From positions 102,201 through 166,200 of the forward strand of contig CAXIQD010000006.1 of assembly GCA_964030785.1 (NCBI GenBank): DNA of 64,000 bases, read 5' to 3'. The stretch comes from Siderastrea siderea. Its lineage: Eukaryota; Cnidaria; Anthozoa; Scleractinia; Rhizangiidae. Of this stretch, positions 43,601-52,748 are shown piece after piece; positions within the stretch are counted from its first letter, which is position 1; each line of letters starts with the position of its first letter. A program made the position numbers and the translations under genes. Under the pieces are notes generated by a model. It made no database searches, had not been told where the DNA came from, and was given only the letters and a program-made list of their open reading frames with translations.

Positions 43601-46600
43601 TTTTGTTACACAGAGAAAGGTGCGCAATATTATCATCTTTTAAAAAATCAATTTTCTCCTCTCTCTATTTTAATTAATCCATTGGTCTTGCATTACTGCT
43701 TCTTGATGAATCAATTATTTCACATTGTCTCCTCTTATTATGTGTTTTGCAGTTCCTTACTAGCTGTTTGTTTAGATGATTTTGAAATCCATGTTGTAGA
43801 CATCGATATGAGAAGAGTTGTTAGAATATTTACAGGTCATACAAGTAGAGTCACCGACATGGTGAGTGCAGTAGCCTTCCTTGACTGGTACTGTATTGTT
43901 TGCTCCCTTCTTCTTTTCAAACAAGCTTCATGCATTCCACTTCAACTTTACCATGTACATGTAGCCTAAATTTATTGTTTCACTGTCTGAATAATGGCAG
44001 GCAGTTATTGTCAGCTTTATCAGCCACAAAGAAGTTTCCTCCTTTAAACTCACTCCACCAATCTCCAAATAAAATTAAGCGCTGGAAGGACTTTTCAGTA
44101 GAACGTTAATGGTGTGATCCACTGTTCTCCTTCAGGCCTTCAGTCCAGATTCCCGATGGTTGATATCAGCATCAATGGACTCAAGTGTGAGGACCTGGGA
44201 TCTACCAGCTGCCAGGTAATGTATGGTGGGCATGCGCATCAGCCAGATGATATTAAAATAGCGCTGTGCTGTCCTACATTGTTTACATGTTGCATTTAAA
44301 AATTCACCCAAGAAAGAATCAGTTACAATTGAATGATAACTAGAAAAACCATTTGTCGCGGGTAGTTTACCAAAAAGGGGTGGACACTTTCTTCAAACGA
44401 TGCATTCAAAAGTTGCGGTTTTTATGCAGCCATACAGACGTCTGTTAACGTAACGTTTCTCAGTAGAAAACATCTCGTTCAATATTCATCGAATTCTCTT
44501 CTTAACTGATGCAGTTAACAAGTGGCACAGTCACTAACAGTTAATCCTATCTTTAAATTTGCTAGACTGCATTTACATTTTCAATAAATTTATGTCGATC
44601 AGGAGTTCAAAAAACGCCAACGTAAAACGTTAAACTATAAATAGGGTCTTGGTGATTCTTAAAATTCTGTTACGTGATACAGTTACACGTCATTCCTTAA
44701 AAAGCTACAGCAAAGTATATGAAAAGTGTCATTGACATTAATCCAACTATTTAGTTGCATCAGTCTAACACTGATTTTGTTTTTCAGACTTATAGACTGT
44801 TTTCTAGTTGAGTCGCCAGTCACCAGTCTCGCCATGTCTCCTGTAGCCGACTTCCTCGTCACCACACATGTGGATGATCTTGGTGTGTTTTTATGGTGAG
44901 TACAGAGCTTCAACCAATCACTTTCACTTTTATTGTGTGCACTCTGGTTTTGCATTTTCCAAACTGCTCAGTGATTGGTTCCCAGTTCTCGACCAATCAA
45001 TGGGAGCGGAGATCTTGCTGGCCCAGCCAATCAGCTTCCAGTACAGCAAACAATAACGACTTGACCTGCGCCAATTTTTTCTGTGCTTACCACCGGTTAA
45101 TGAATTCAAGTTGTTGTTGTTTGTTGATTACGCTTTTTTCTGCTTTTAAAATACCGCATGCAAATTTTTGTCCTTCTTTTTTTCAATTTAGCTAAAGGTC
45201 GCTCAAGCATTTTACGTTTACGCAAGAAATTCGTGCATCGTCTCTTATTTTGTATTCACGCGTACACCATGTACAGCCATGCTGTAAATTGACGTTCGCA
45301 CATAAAAATACTCCCCAGTGGAAATGCACTTTTACACTTTTGTCCACTCGGCAGTGTATACAGATAACAATCTAGGTTCAGCGCAAATTTAGGAACAAGA
45401 TTTCAGCTTTATTTTACATCGGGCTGTATCAATGGTAGGTCTGCGGCACCTGAGAAAATTAAGAAGATGGACTAACTAGTACGACCTTGAAAAGATATTA
45501 TCTACCATAATATCACCGCTGTAGTTTTGCCGCTCGAGAGAATCTAATAAAATTACAACGAAATTTCTTGAAACTTCATGGCCTTGTTCGTCTTATTAAT
45601 TTACAGGTCCAACAAAACACTGTATGATGACGTATCATTAGTTCCACTTCCAGCAGACTATCAACCAACAGTGGAGCAACTCCCCGGTACAGGAACTGGG
45701 GCAATCGAAGGTGAGATGAGGGACTAATTGTGCGTGTAAGATGACGTATATTTCGAATCAGTAGCCAAAGATTAATTCTCCAGCATTGTGAAAGTGACCA
45801 ACGGCGCTAAACGCGGACTTAAAAAAAAAAAAAAATTGCAGCCATTTCTGACAGATCTTAAGTTCCAAAAACATGACATGTAAAAGGTTTCCTAAAAGAT
45901 AAGTGTTGACGAAAGTTTTGAATGTACTGAGTAGTTGTTTAATCTTAGTGCCTAGACTCTGGTAACGATTTTTTGTTTTACGGTGACTTGAGGAAGAACA
46001 ATAGTTTGTTGTTTAGCTTATAGCTATGATAAGGCCCGGCCAGTGTTTTCTAAGCGCCGGTTTAATGAGCTCAAGCAATTTTATACATCATTACTGACTT
46101 GTGTCTACATTTTAATCGTAAACCATGTTTCTGATACCTTATAGAGTTTGAAGACGAAATGGAGACAGAAGCTACAAAGGAGGAAGATAAACCCTCGGCT
46201 GTGAATAACACAACAGGTTTTAAGAGCCCTGATCAACTGTCCGATGAGCTGGTAACGTTGTCTCTTCTACCTCAATCAAGATGGCGGCATCTCACCAGTT
46301 TGGAGCTAATAAAGGCAAGTCTACTATATAACCTCCTTTTCCTTCCTCTTCAGGTCTAGTCCACAAGAATGCGTTTTTGTTTTGAAAGGGATACTTTTTA
46401 ATAGGTTTTTGCCTATGTTCTAAGCTAAATCGATCAAAAAGACTTATGAATTTAAGAACCTTTCAAAAGTGGTTTCAAAAGTAGGGGCTCTGGAAATACA
46501 ACGTTTCAAAAACCAAGTTTGTAAACGGGTAGAAACAGAGACTTTTGAACTCATCATTTTAGTGTGAACGATACGCAAAAGCTATCGATATACGAAAACA

Positions 46601-48819
46601 GTTTTTTGTGAGAAGTGTTTTCCTACATTTTTGGCCAAATGACACTTTTAAGTGGCCTGGCCTTGGTAGGGTCTTAACGAGGTATCTTCTGTTCATCAGT
46701 CTCTTTCAGAACCCACATTTCCGGCTTATCCCTATTCCATAAGCGTCATAGAATTGATCTCTGGTCCACGCGAATTGCACAGCCCGATAATCGATCATGA
46801 TTCCTAAGAAAAACAAAACCCAATCCCGCGGCTTATGTCCCAGATTCTTAATCTTTTAAAGTTTGATACAGTTCGTATGTAAGACACAAGCGTTGTACTA
46901 CTAAGATAATTGTGGTTTCATTTACAGAAAAGAAACAAACCTAAAGAGCCGCCCCAGGCGCCCAAAGCTGCTCCGTTTTTTCTGCCCACCACTCAAGAAC
47001 TGGTTCCCAAATTCCTTCCAACCGAAGACGATCAACTGGATGAAACGGTGAGGTTTCTTAGTGAATAAGCTTCTTAATTCCCCGTCTACAACTTGCCACA
47101 TTTTTGTATTCTAAAGCCCCGTTCTCCATTTGGACAGGACCTGCATGTACTGGTTTAACTTGCGATCAATTGCAGAAACTCATTTTCGTCGTTTAGCCAC
47201 CCAGCGCAAGTCTTCAAAGCTCTTCTCAGTATAGTTATAGTTTGGCTTTGACGCCAAACCTTGCGAATCCACTTAGCCAGCTATCGTAAATCTGTGATGG
47301 CAATTCCTAACTGGCGATGACGCGCGAACTCGTATGACTTGGGCTTCGCGCCTCTACACATTTTGGAAAAAGAAAAAACTGGAAGGAACACAAAACAGCA
47401 AGGCGAACGAGTCCTCCGGAATTCACAAGTTTTACTAATGTATTAGACTAGAACTGAAAAGAACCTTGTTATAAAGGGAAAGAAGTTTGTGTCCACGAAG
47501 GGTTATTCACACAGATCCCATCCCGGGGACAGTTTGTACTAGCTTTTGTTACATGCTTTCACAGGAAGGAAAGTCCAAGATTCTGAACATGAAACAGCTT
47601 CAGCCAGACTCGGAATTCCAAAGGCTTTTGAGGGAAACCGCGAACACAGAAAACTGTGAGTACAAAGTTTGTTGCAATAAAATGGAGTGTTCATTTTCAA
47701 TAACTTTCGAGACCGCCTTTTCACTCAGGGGTAACAAACAACTTTTTCGTTCTAAATCCTATTTTCGTTTATGCATCCTCCTTTGATAGGATGGGTGCAT
47801 GGAATGTCTTCGTGGACTTAAGTGATAACCTTCGAAGTGTTTAAGTATACCCCTTTGATGAGATGGGTGCATGGAAGCCCTTCGGGGACTTCGTGATAAC
47901 GTTCAAAACGTTCGCGCTAATTCGTATTGGACAATTAGAAGCGAAATTTGTCACAATTACCTAAAAACTTTGTTTACCATCTTGTCCCATCTAGTATGGA
48001 TTGCAGCTCTTTTAGAAAACGGGTCAAGTTTCTTATATTACCATGCTTTCATCTGTCATTTGCAGATGATCCTGTCCTAGAGTTACTCAAATCCATGGGT
48101 CCGTCGTCAATTGATGCTGAAATTCGCTGTCTCGGTCCATCAGCTGGAGGAGATATCAGACTTCTTGAACTATTCATGCTATTTATTGAACATCAGATAG
48201 GAACGCGGAGAGATTTCGAGCTAACAGAGGCCTTCTTGGCGCTCTTTCTCAAGGTAATGTCGGATATACATCTTCGTCCCTTGTTTGCAGTTGAATACCC
48301 TGCCTAGTATAGTCTCTCCTTATCACATCGGTACACTGCCAAGTTTATAGTTAACGAGCATTGTTTAACTCGAGTTATAGGTGGAAAAACAGACAGACGG
48401 ACGAACAGACGGACGAACAGACGGACAGACAGACTTCAACTACCACAAATCGACACACCCCCTTATAACTGATATTAAGGATACCTTTTTAATTGGCCGT
48501 GTTCCGAAAATGAAAATGTTCAAATTCGATAGTTTTGAGATATAAAATCTGTCACCCTGGATATTACCCTTTCCAAATAACCATCCCCGAAACGTTGACT
48601 TGAACTGAAATACCTATTAGCTTTAGTTACAGCCTGATGAACTGGGAATGCTTTGTTTTATTACTGTAGCTCCACGGCCCGGTGATAGCAGAGCATCCTG
48701 AACTGACTGCGTTAGCACGACGCTTGCAACAAGAACATTCCGCAGCCTGGTCCAACATTCAAGACCTGTTGAATCAGTGTTCATGTCTCGTCAGCTACTT
48801 CAAGAGTGCAGTGATATGA
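31660..48819 (+). CDS. WDR36: WD repeat protein 36 / UTP21, SSU processome subunit
   Basis: 23 exons: 31660-31797, 31913-31940, 32084-32184, 33849-33963, 34255-34387, 34885-34939, 35054-35186, 36783-36958, 37575-37695, 38309-38374, 38474-38554, 39303-39445, 41990-42187, 43537-43619, 43753-43861, 44136-44215, 44788-44895, 45607-45710, 46145-46314, 46928-47047, 47565-47655, 48066-48253 and 48670-48819. All phases agree; 896 aa, equal to the 895-residue human form. An in-frame ATG at 31612 is possible, but MAAGSQLFSPYRALGF aligns with the human start. Two seven-bladed WD propellers include VAVFEGHNSDVHFV, QDWGPVTALTFRTDG, AFWDLEKRQLG, THVDDLGVFLW and FTGHTSRVTDMAFSPD. The C-terminal Utp21 domain includes LLPQSRWRHL, KRNKPKEPPQAPK, GPSSIDAEIRCL and RDFELTEAFLALFLK. 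The protein acts in the nucleolus in pre-18S rRNA processing. Intron 19 is GC-AG. Introns 3, 7 and 12 are packed with transposons. Confidence 0.96.
32234..32734. mobile_element. MITE with CTAGGCCTAGACA termini and 6-bp target duplication (WDR36 intron 3)
   Basis: Left end CTAGGCCTAGACAAAAA, right end TTTTTGTGTCTAGGCCTAG, each bordered by TTCATG (32228-32233 and 32735-32740). The interior near both ends has A-rich AAAATCCC repeats. 501 bp, no transposase. A 6-bp duplication is unusual; Dada elements make 6-7 bp. Confidence 0.75.
32924..33467. mobile_element. TTAA-flanked MITE, CCCTCAGACGTACA termini (WDR36 intron 3)
   Basis: TTAA (32920-32923) then CCCTCAGACGTACA; the right end is TGTACGCTGAGGG then TTAA (33468-33471). 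544 bp with two poly-G/poly-C tracts near the ends; no coding region. Type inferred as piggyBac-like from TTAA/CCC. Confidence 0.72.
33561..33750. mobile_element. 190-bp foldback element (WDR36 intron 3)
   Basis: CAGAGCTTTCGGAACTCAT at the left, complemented by ATGAGTTCCGAAAGCTCTG at the right. The inner arms pair further (ACTGATTTGAAGCCTT / AAGGCTTCAAATCAGT, GAGGCTGCAAG / CTTGCAGCCTC), so nearly the whole element is self-complementary. Confidence 0.82.
35825..35893 (-). repeat. tRNA-like SINE head, inverted copy
   Basis: Reverse-strand counterpart of 36083-36154 with a few changes (AGT at the anticodon position, GGTTCGAGTTCC at the B box). Together the two copies form a long inverted repeat. 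Confidence 0.72.
36083..36154 (+). repeat. tRNA-like SINE head (tRNA-Thr-like)
   Basis: The 5' GGCTTG pairs with CAAGCC at the 3' side. The A box TAGCTCAATTGG and B box GGTTCGAGTCC are intact. The anticodon position would read GGT (Thr), but the base before it is C where tRNAs have U33, and the end merges into SINE sequence, so it is not annotated as a functional tRNA. Confidence 0.75.
36581..36625 (+). ncRNA. Minimal hammerhead ribozyme of a Penelope-like element
   Basis: Stem I ATCGC (36581-36585) pairs with GCGAT (36621-36625). Conserved core CTGATGA is at 36586-36592. Stem II GACT/AGTC (36594-36597, 36609-36612) closes an 11-nt loop. GAAA is at 36613-36616, followed by a very short stem III (ACGT) and the cleavage triplet GTC ending at 36620. 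This GAAACGTC arrangement, with almost no stem III, is what has been described for Penelope-like elements, where activity is thought to need dimers. It lies about 125 bp after the endonuclease stop codon, in the expected position. Self-cleavage is not shown by sequence alone. Confidence 0.72.
37186..37490. mobile_element. Third copy of the 7083-7915 repeat family (WDR36 intron 8)
   Basis: GACAAGAGCGTTTTAGTG, GACCACTCGTAAAGTTCAT and ATTTCCCGC match copy 1 in CTNS intron 5. Near the right end an inverted TGAATTTTATTTT / AAAATAAAATTCA pair is present. No coding frame. Confidence 0.65.
38755..38938. mobile_element. Foldback element (WDR36 intron 11)
   Basis: TTTTACAGGT, CACATTCC and CACTGTGTTGCC on the left are inverted as GGCAACACAGTG-like, GGAATGTAA and CCTGTAAAA on the right. 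An inner GTGTCCC / GGGACAC pair continues the arms. Non-coding. Confidence 0.65.
39697..41825 (+). pseudogene. LINE reverse-transcriptase C-terminal relic, split by a transposon (WDR36 intron 12)
   Basis: 39697-39830 encodes LLLPKPRTDYLKCSFSYSG, then TLLWYNLPEEVCTANSLALFK, the familiar end of CR1/L2-type LINE polymerases. The frame is broken at 39831 by a 1.86-kb insertion and resumes at 41697 to a stop near 41747. The following 3' tail ends in ATAAATAAAGTTATTGTTCG and then a (CCAT)n run. The 5' parts are missing. Confidence 0.75.
39831..41692 (-). mobile_element. Kolobok-like DNA transposon, TTAA target, internally deleted
   Basis: TTAA (39827-39830) then GGGCCCATTACAGTATCT; the right end AGATACTTTAATGGGCCC then TTAA (41693-41696). 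Minus-strand transposase pieces lie between about 41500 and 40380: an N-terminal Ser/Glu-rich part, a CSRCG zinc-binding pair, IHIVEWLAPFVKQIADW, and QFDGFYLTRGHYSNNSSA with the probable first catalytic Asp. The frame is lost where TCAGC is repeated near 40395, and the rest of the DDE domain is absent. Assigned to Kolobok from the TTAA target, GGG terminus and the recalled FDGFYLTRGHYSNNSSA motif; piggyBac is the alternative. Confidence 0.72.
41820..41950. repeat. Mixed CCAT/GTTC/GTTT/CATT microsatellite
   Basis: Successive short runs of CCAT, GTTC, GTTT, GTCT and CATT. They follow the LINE relic tail and end about 40 bp before WDR36 exon 13. Confidence 0.9.
42455..42671. mobile_element. TTAACCCTTTAAGCCC MITE copy (WDR36 intron 13)
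   Basis: TTAA, CCCTTTAAGCCCTGATA, then ATTCTCCTTACTGTTCTCC and TGATCACTTCCTTTATTC; the right end is GGTTTAAAGG around a TTAA. Same family as 11705-11910, with a slightly eroded right terminus. Confidence 0.7.
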
Positions 48820-51003
48820 CAGTAGTGTAATTAAACAACATTCTGCAAGTTCTCTCTGTACTGTCACCAACAAGTTGATTTAATCACACGACCTCCCACC
48901 TGGACTCCTTCGAGACGGAGGAAAGCTCTGAACAAGGAATTGTACTCAGAGGAAAGTACGCTGAATGTCATTTGGTAGATTACTTCGCCCACCGAGCAAC
49001 AAACAAAGAGAATTGGAATCTTTGATCAAAATGTTCTTTGTGATGATCGGCAAGTCTGAAAATTCGCTGAGCAAAGTAAGTGCTCATCGGAAACTAAAAA
49101 GAAAAAAGAGACTTGTGGACCGAGTTTGTCTGCAAAGATTGGTCTGACCCGGTACTTGGTGAAAACCACTACAACTGAGACATACATTTTATACCACATT
49201 AAATCACAAGCGATGTCCGCAACTTTTAATTCCGTCTGATTCCTCGTCTAACTGGATAACATTTATGAAGGCGAATTTGTACAAGACAGCAAAGAAATGA
49301 CATCACTAGCTTTCCAGCTTGTATTAAGTGGCTGTGACGAAGTCAGTTAACGAGCAATGACGTCACCATCACTTCAGATAGTATACAAAAGGTGACTAGT
49401 GATGATGTGACTTAACGACAACTGCAGAGCTGGAGATGACGTCACCTCCAACGGGAAGATGACTTCATTTCCACCTTTGTGGTAATGACGTCGCAAAGAT
49501 GGCAAGATGAGGCCAACTAGATTTTGATGTAAAAAAAGATATGGCTGCAGATGACCTCACTTCTTGGCTGTCTTGTGCAAATACCCGGCTACTTTTCCTA
49601 AATCAGCCGAGTTCCAAACAGAAACTTAACCAAAGCCTTAACGTATTTGTAATTACAAGTCTTGAAAATAGCTTCTAGTTGACGACAAAGGTAAAAGGCC
49701 AAGCTGTGTACGTAAAACGTAAGGCGTTTTATGAAGGCAATGTGGAATTAAATAGCCAACAAAGCGATAAATAGGCGATCATAAATAGCTACCATTAAAC
49801 TGATCAAGGAAAATGGGGCTACACCACACTTAATGATCAATCACAGGACAGCTCAGTTAGATCGCATAACGGCCTGGACGCGTGGTGTAACACTGCACGA
49901 TATCTACACCCCTGAGATTGTTGCGAGAAAGATAATTGAGGAGTGGACACTGACATGCTGTGATTTAACCGTATGCAATTTTGCAGGGTGTGTCAATTCT
50001 ATACTAGTCCAAACACTTACGAACTATTATTGCTCTGTAATTGCCGTTTAAAGCGTTTGTAGCCCCGAAAGTCAATAAATTCTTGTCAATCTACTAGCGA
50101 GTTGGCTAGAGTGAAATATGAAACTCGGCGTCTTAATTCAGTCTCTCCAAGCAATTGTTCAATACAATAATTACAATATCGCAAACTTGGAAAATGTATA
50201 AATGATTTACCGTCAAAACTATGCAACTGCCTCTTTGGTTTTTCTTCGTTAACAAATTTAAATCAATAATTTCAATAAAACGGAGGTCAGCAATTAAGCT
50301 CTTAAACTAATGGTTTCTTAACCACATCCCCAGTACTTTGTGAAAGTTACTGGACTTGAGACATTTCAGACAACTTAGGCTTATGCGCGATAACCTCTTC
50401 AGTGTTTAAAACACTGGAATAAAACACTGTAAAACACTGGAAAAAACACTGGAAATTCTGTCTCTTTTAACGATCGAGTTTCTGAGAGATCTCCTTCGTT
50501 TAATAGTCGTCACGCAGTAGTAAAGAGTGTTGCGTTACGACTCAAAAGAGAGTGGTATTAAGGAATTGGTTGTTCAAAGGTCACGCAAAGTATTCTTTGA
50601 TGAGATTTGGAAATGTTTGTGTAGGAATGTGATTATTGGAGTATGTATGAGTGTATATATCGATCGTATGAAAGCGTTTTTGAGCAAATTATGTAACGGA
50701 TATGTACATATGTTTGAATTAAATAAAAGCCCACTCAATTGAAGCCATTTGTATAACCTATTTCTATACACTGCGTAAAAGTATTTTCAAACGATAACTG
50801 CTTTGGAGCTGAAAACGTGAATTTGTCATGCTCAAACAACTGAATTTAACAAAGCAAAACGTTTTTTACACGTACTACAAATTGACGAAAGCTCATTAAC
50901 AGATATAGGAAGCGTAAACATTAGCACCAATTGTACAACTTTCAAAGAAAAGAAAAAGAGTCCCTGTAGATCTCAAGGCTGTCCCGAAGAATAGAAGTTA
51001 AAG

Positions 51004-51183
51004 CAGGGGCGGATCCAGGGGGATGGATTGGGTGGCTAGCCACCCCCCTCGTTGGGGTCGTTTCAAGCTTAAAATTAAGGAAGGGAACAAAACTATCACT
51101 GAGGCGATTTTGTCTCGGATTGTTCCGATATCGTTCTGTCAGTCAACCCCCCTTCCCCTTCAAAAATCCTGGATCCGCCACTG
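51004..51183. mobile_element. 180-bp MITE with CAGGGGCGGATCCAGG termini
   Basis: CAGGGGCGGATCCAGG at the left and CCTGGATCCGCCACTG at the right form imperfect inverted termini. The interior has CACCCCCC and GGTCGTTT words and no gene. The target duplication is unclear. The CAG terminus suggests hAT. Confidence 0.72.
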
Positions 51184-52179
51184 AAAAGCCCGGGCTGTGC
51201 GGTATTAAGGAGGCTCGAAAGGGTTTTTAGCCGCGCGCGCGCGTAGCCTACACACGACATAGCAAAAATGTGCGCGTGAGATGAGTGAATCCAAATTTCT
51301 ATTAATAAGTCGCGCGCGCAAAATACCGGAAGTTAAATGCTGCATAAAATCGCGCAAACCGGAAATAAAACTTGCACAAAACATTTGTTTTTATGTCGAA
51401 ATTTTGCTCCGTGACCCATCCTGATTTTTTGCATGCATGTAACACTAAGTGTGGCAATCCAAATAGAAGCTTTTGGAAGAAAGTTATTCAGTGAAATTTT
51501 TTGTAATTCATAAAATGGGTTTTTCGATATAACTTAACTTCTAAGGAATAACGTTTTGCCATTCCGACAGAGAAATTAAAGAACTAAGGGTCGGAGCTTT
51601 CTAAAAATGCAATTAAAAGGGTAGGTCACCGACTTAGTTTTCCGGATAATTGACGAAAACTGAAATTTGGGGCTTCTTTTTCTGGACTTTTAGGGTTATC
51701 ATGGTAACGGCTATGACGTCACAAACAGCCTTGAAGTATTACCCGACAGAAGCTCACATGCTCAGAAATACTTCCTTGTAATCTTTCCTCGTTTCAAAAG
51801 GTTTATAACATTTAAAGACCCTTTCGAGCCACCTTACGCGCCACAACGTAGGCGCCTAGAATCTGATTCTGACCACATGCTACTTCTGAGAGGCAGAGAC
51901 ACTGGCTCTGTCAGCAATGGCTCTGTCTTTGGTTTTAATTCTTTCAACTAGAGACATAAGAAAGACGCTCTAAGACATTCGACGTTAGCTTAGGATGGAT
52001 GGCCATAAAACTGCAGGGATCCGTCCTCATTTTATTAGCTTGAGAACATTAAATTATCAATTATGTACGTTTTTTAAGCGACTTAATTTTGTCTTTATTT
52101 CCACATGCATGTAAACCTTCTACTCAGACACTTTTGGCGTTGTGACTGGGAATTTTGCTCTTCCCAGCTGGAGTAAAGG

Positions 52180-52485
52180 TAGCCTGAGAAAACAGCCGAC
52201 GTCTTGCGAGGTCGCCACTTGAGCCCTCGCAAAACGACGTCTGAGTAACGAGCGCAGAAATTCCATACTGATAAAGCGTCACTACCCCCAGATCTAGGTC
52301 GTGCTTCTAATTGGTTGAAACGCGAGGGAATCTCGTTTCAACCAGTCAGAAGCCGTCAGAAGCACTACCTAGATCTGGGTAGTGACGCGTCACCAGTATG
52401 GAATTTCTGCGCTCATTACTCAGACGTCGTTTTTGCGAGGGCTCAAGTGGCGACCACGTAGAACGTCAGCCGTTTTCTCAGGCTA
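52180..52485. mobile_element. 306-bp MITE with long inverted arms
   Basis: TAGCCTGAGAAAACAGCCGA at the left is inverted as CGGCTGA-type CCGTTTTCTCAGGCTA at the right. Pairing continues through GGTCGCCACTTGAGCCCTCG, ACGACGTCTGAGTAA and GCGCAGAAATTCCATACTG and through the AGATCTAGGTCGTGCTTCT segment, leaving a short centre. Nearly all of it is self-complementary. Confidence 0.85.
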
Positions 52486-52748
52486 GAGAAAAGGCGGCGA
52501 ACGGAAGAAAAGGTGTGCGACGCAAGGGTTACGTGGACGTACTTCAGGATTGTGCTACGTAAAGACTGCGTGATGTTGGGGTGTATTATGTAGCGGTTGT
52601 ATGACTGCAAGATAAATTGACGTAACAGTTGCGCGAAAATGGGGTTGCGTGAAGTAATCAGGTCACGCTAATGCAAAGAGACCCAGAGTAGAAGGCTAAC
52701 CGAGGAAATAAGGAAAAATTCCAATATACAAACAATTTACAATTACTG

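Larger units (their letters stand above)
48820..52748. other. Region between convergent WDR36 and KDM4
   Basis: Presumed WDR36 3' UTR, then a block with three TGACGTC(A/G) sites at 49358-49493, a short tandem AAACACTGG repeat at 50405-50455, two MITEs (51004-51183, 52180-52485) and AT-rich filler. Frames at 48965, 49833 and 50527 lack any domain. Confidence 0.5.

Noticed and set aside
49833..50051. Small gene downstream of WDR36
   Set aside because: A 72-codon frame without domain, homologue or splice signals.
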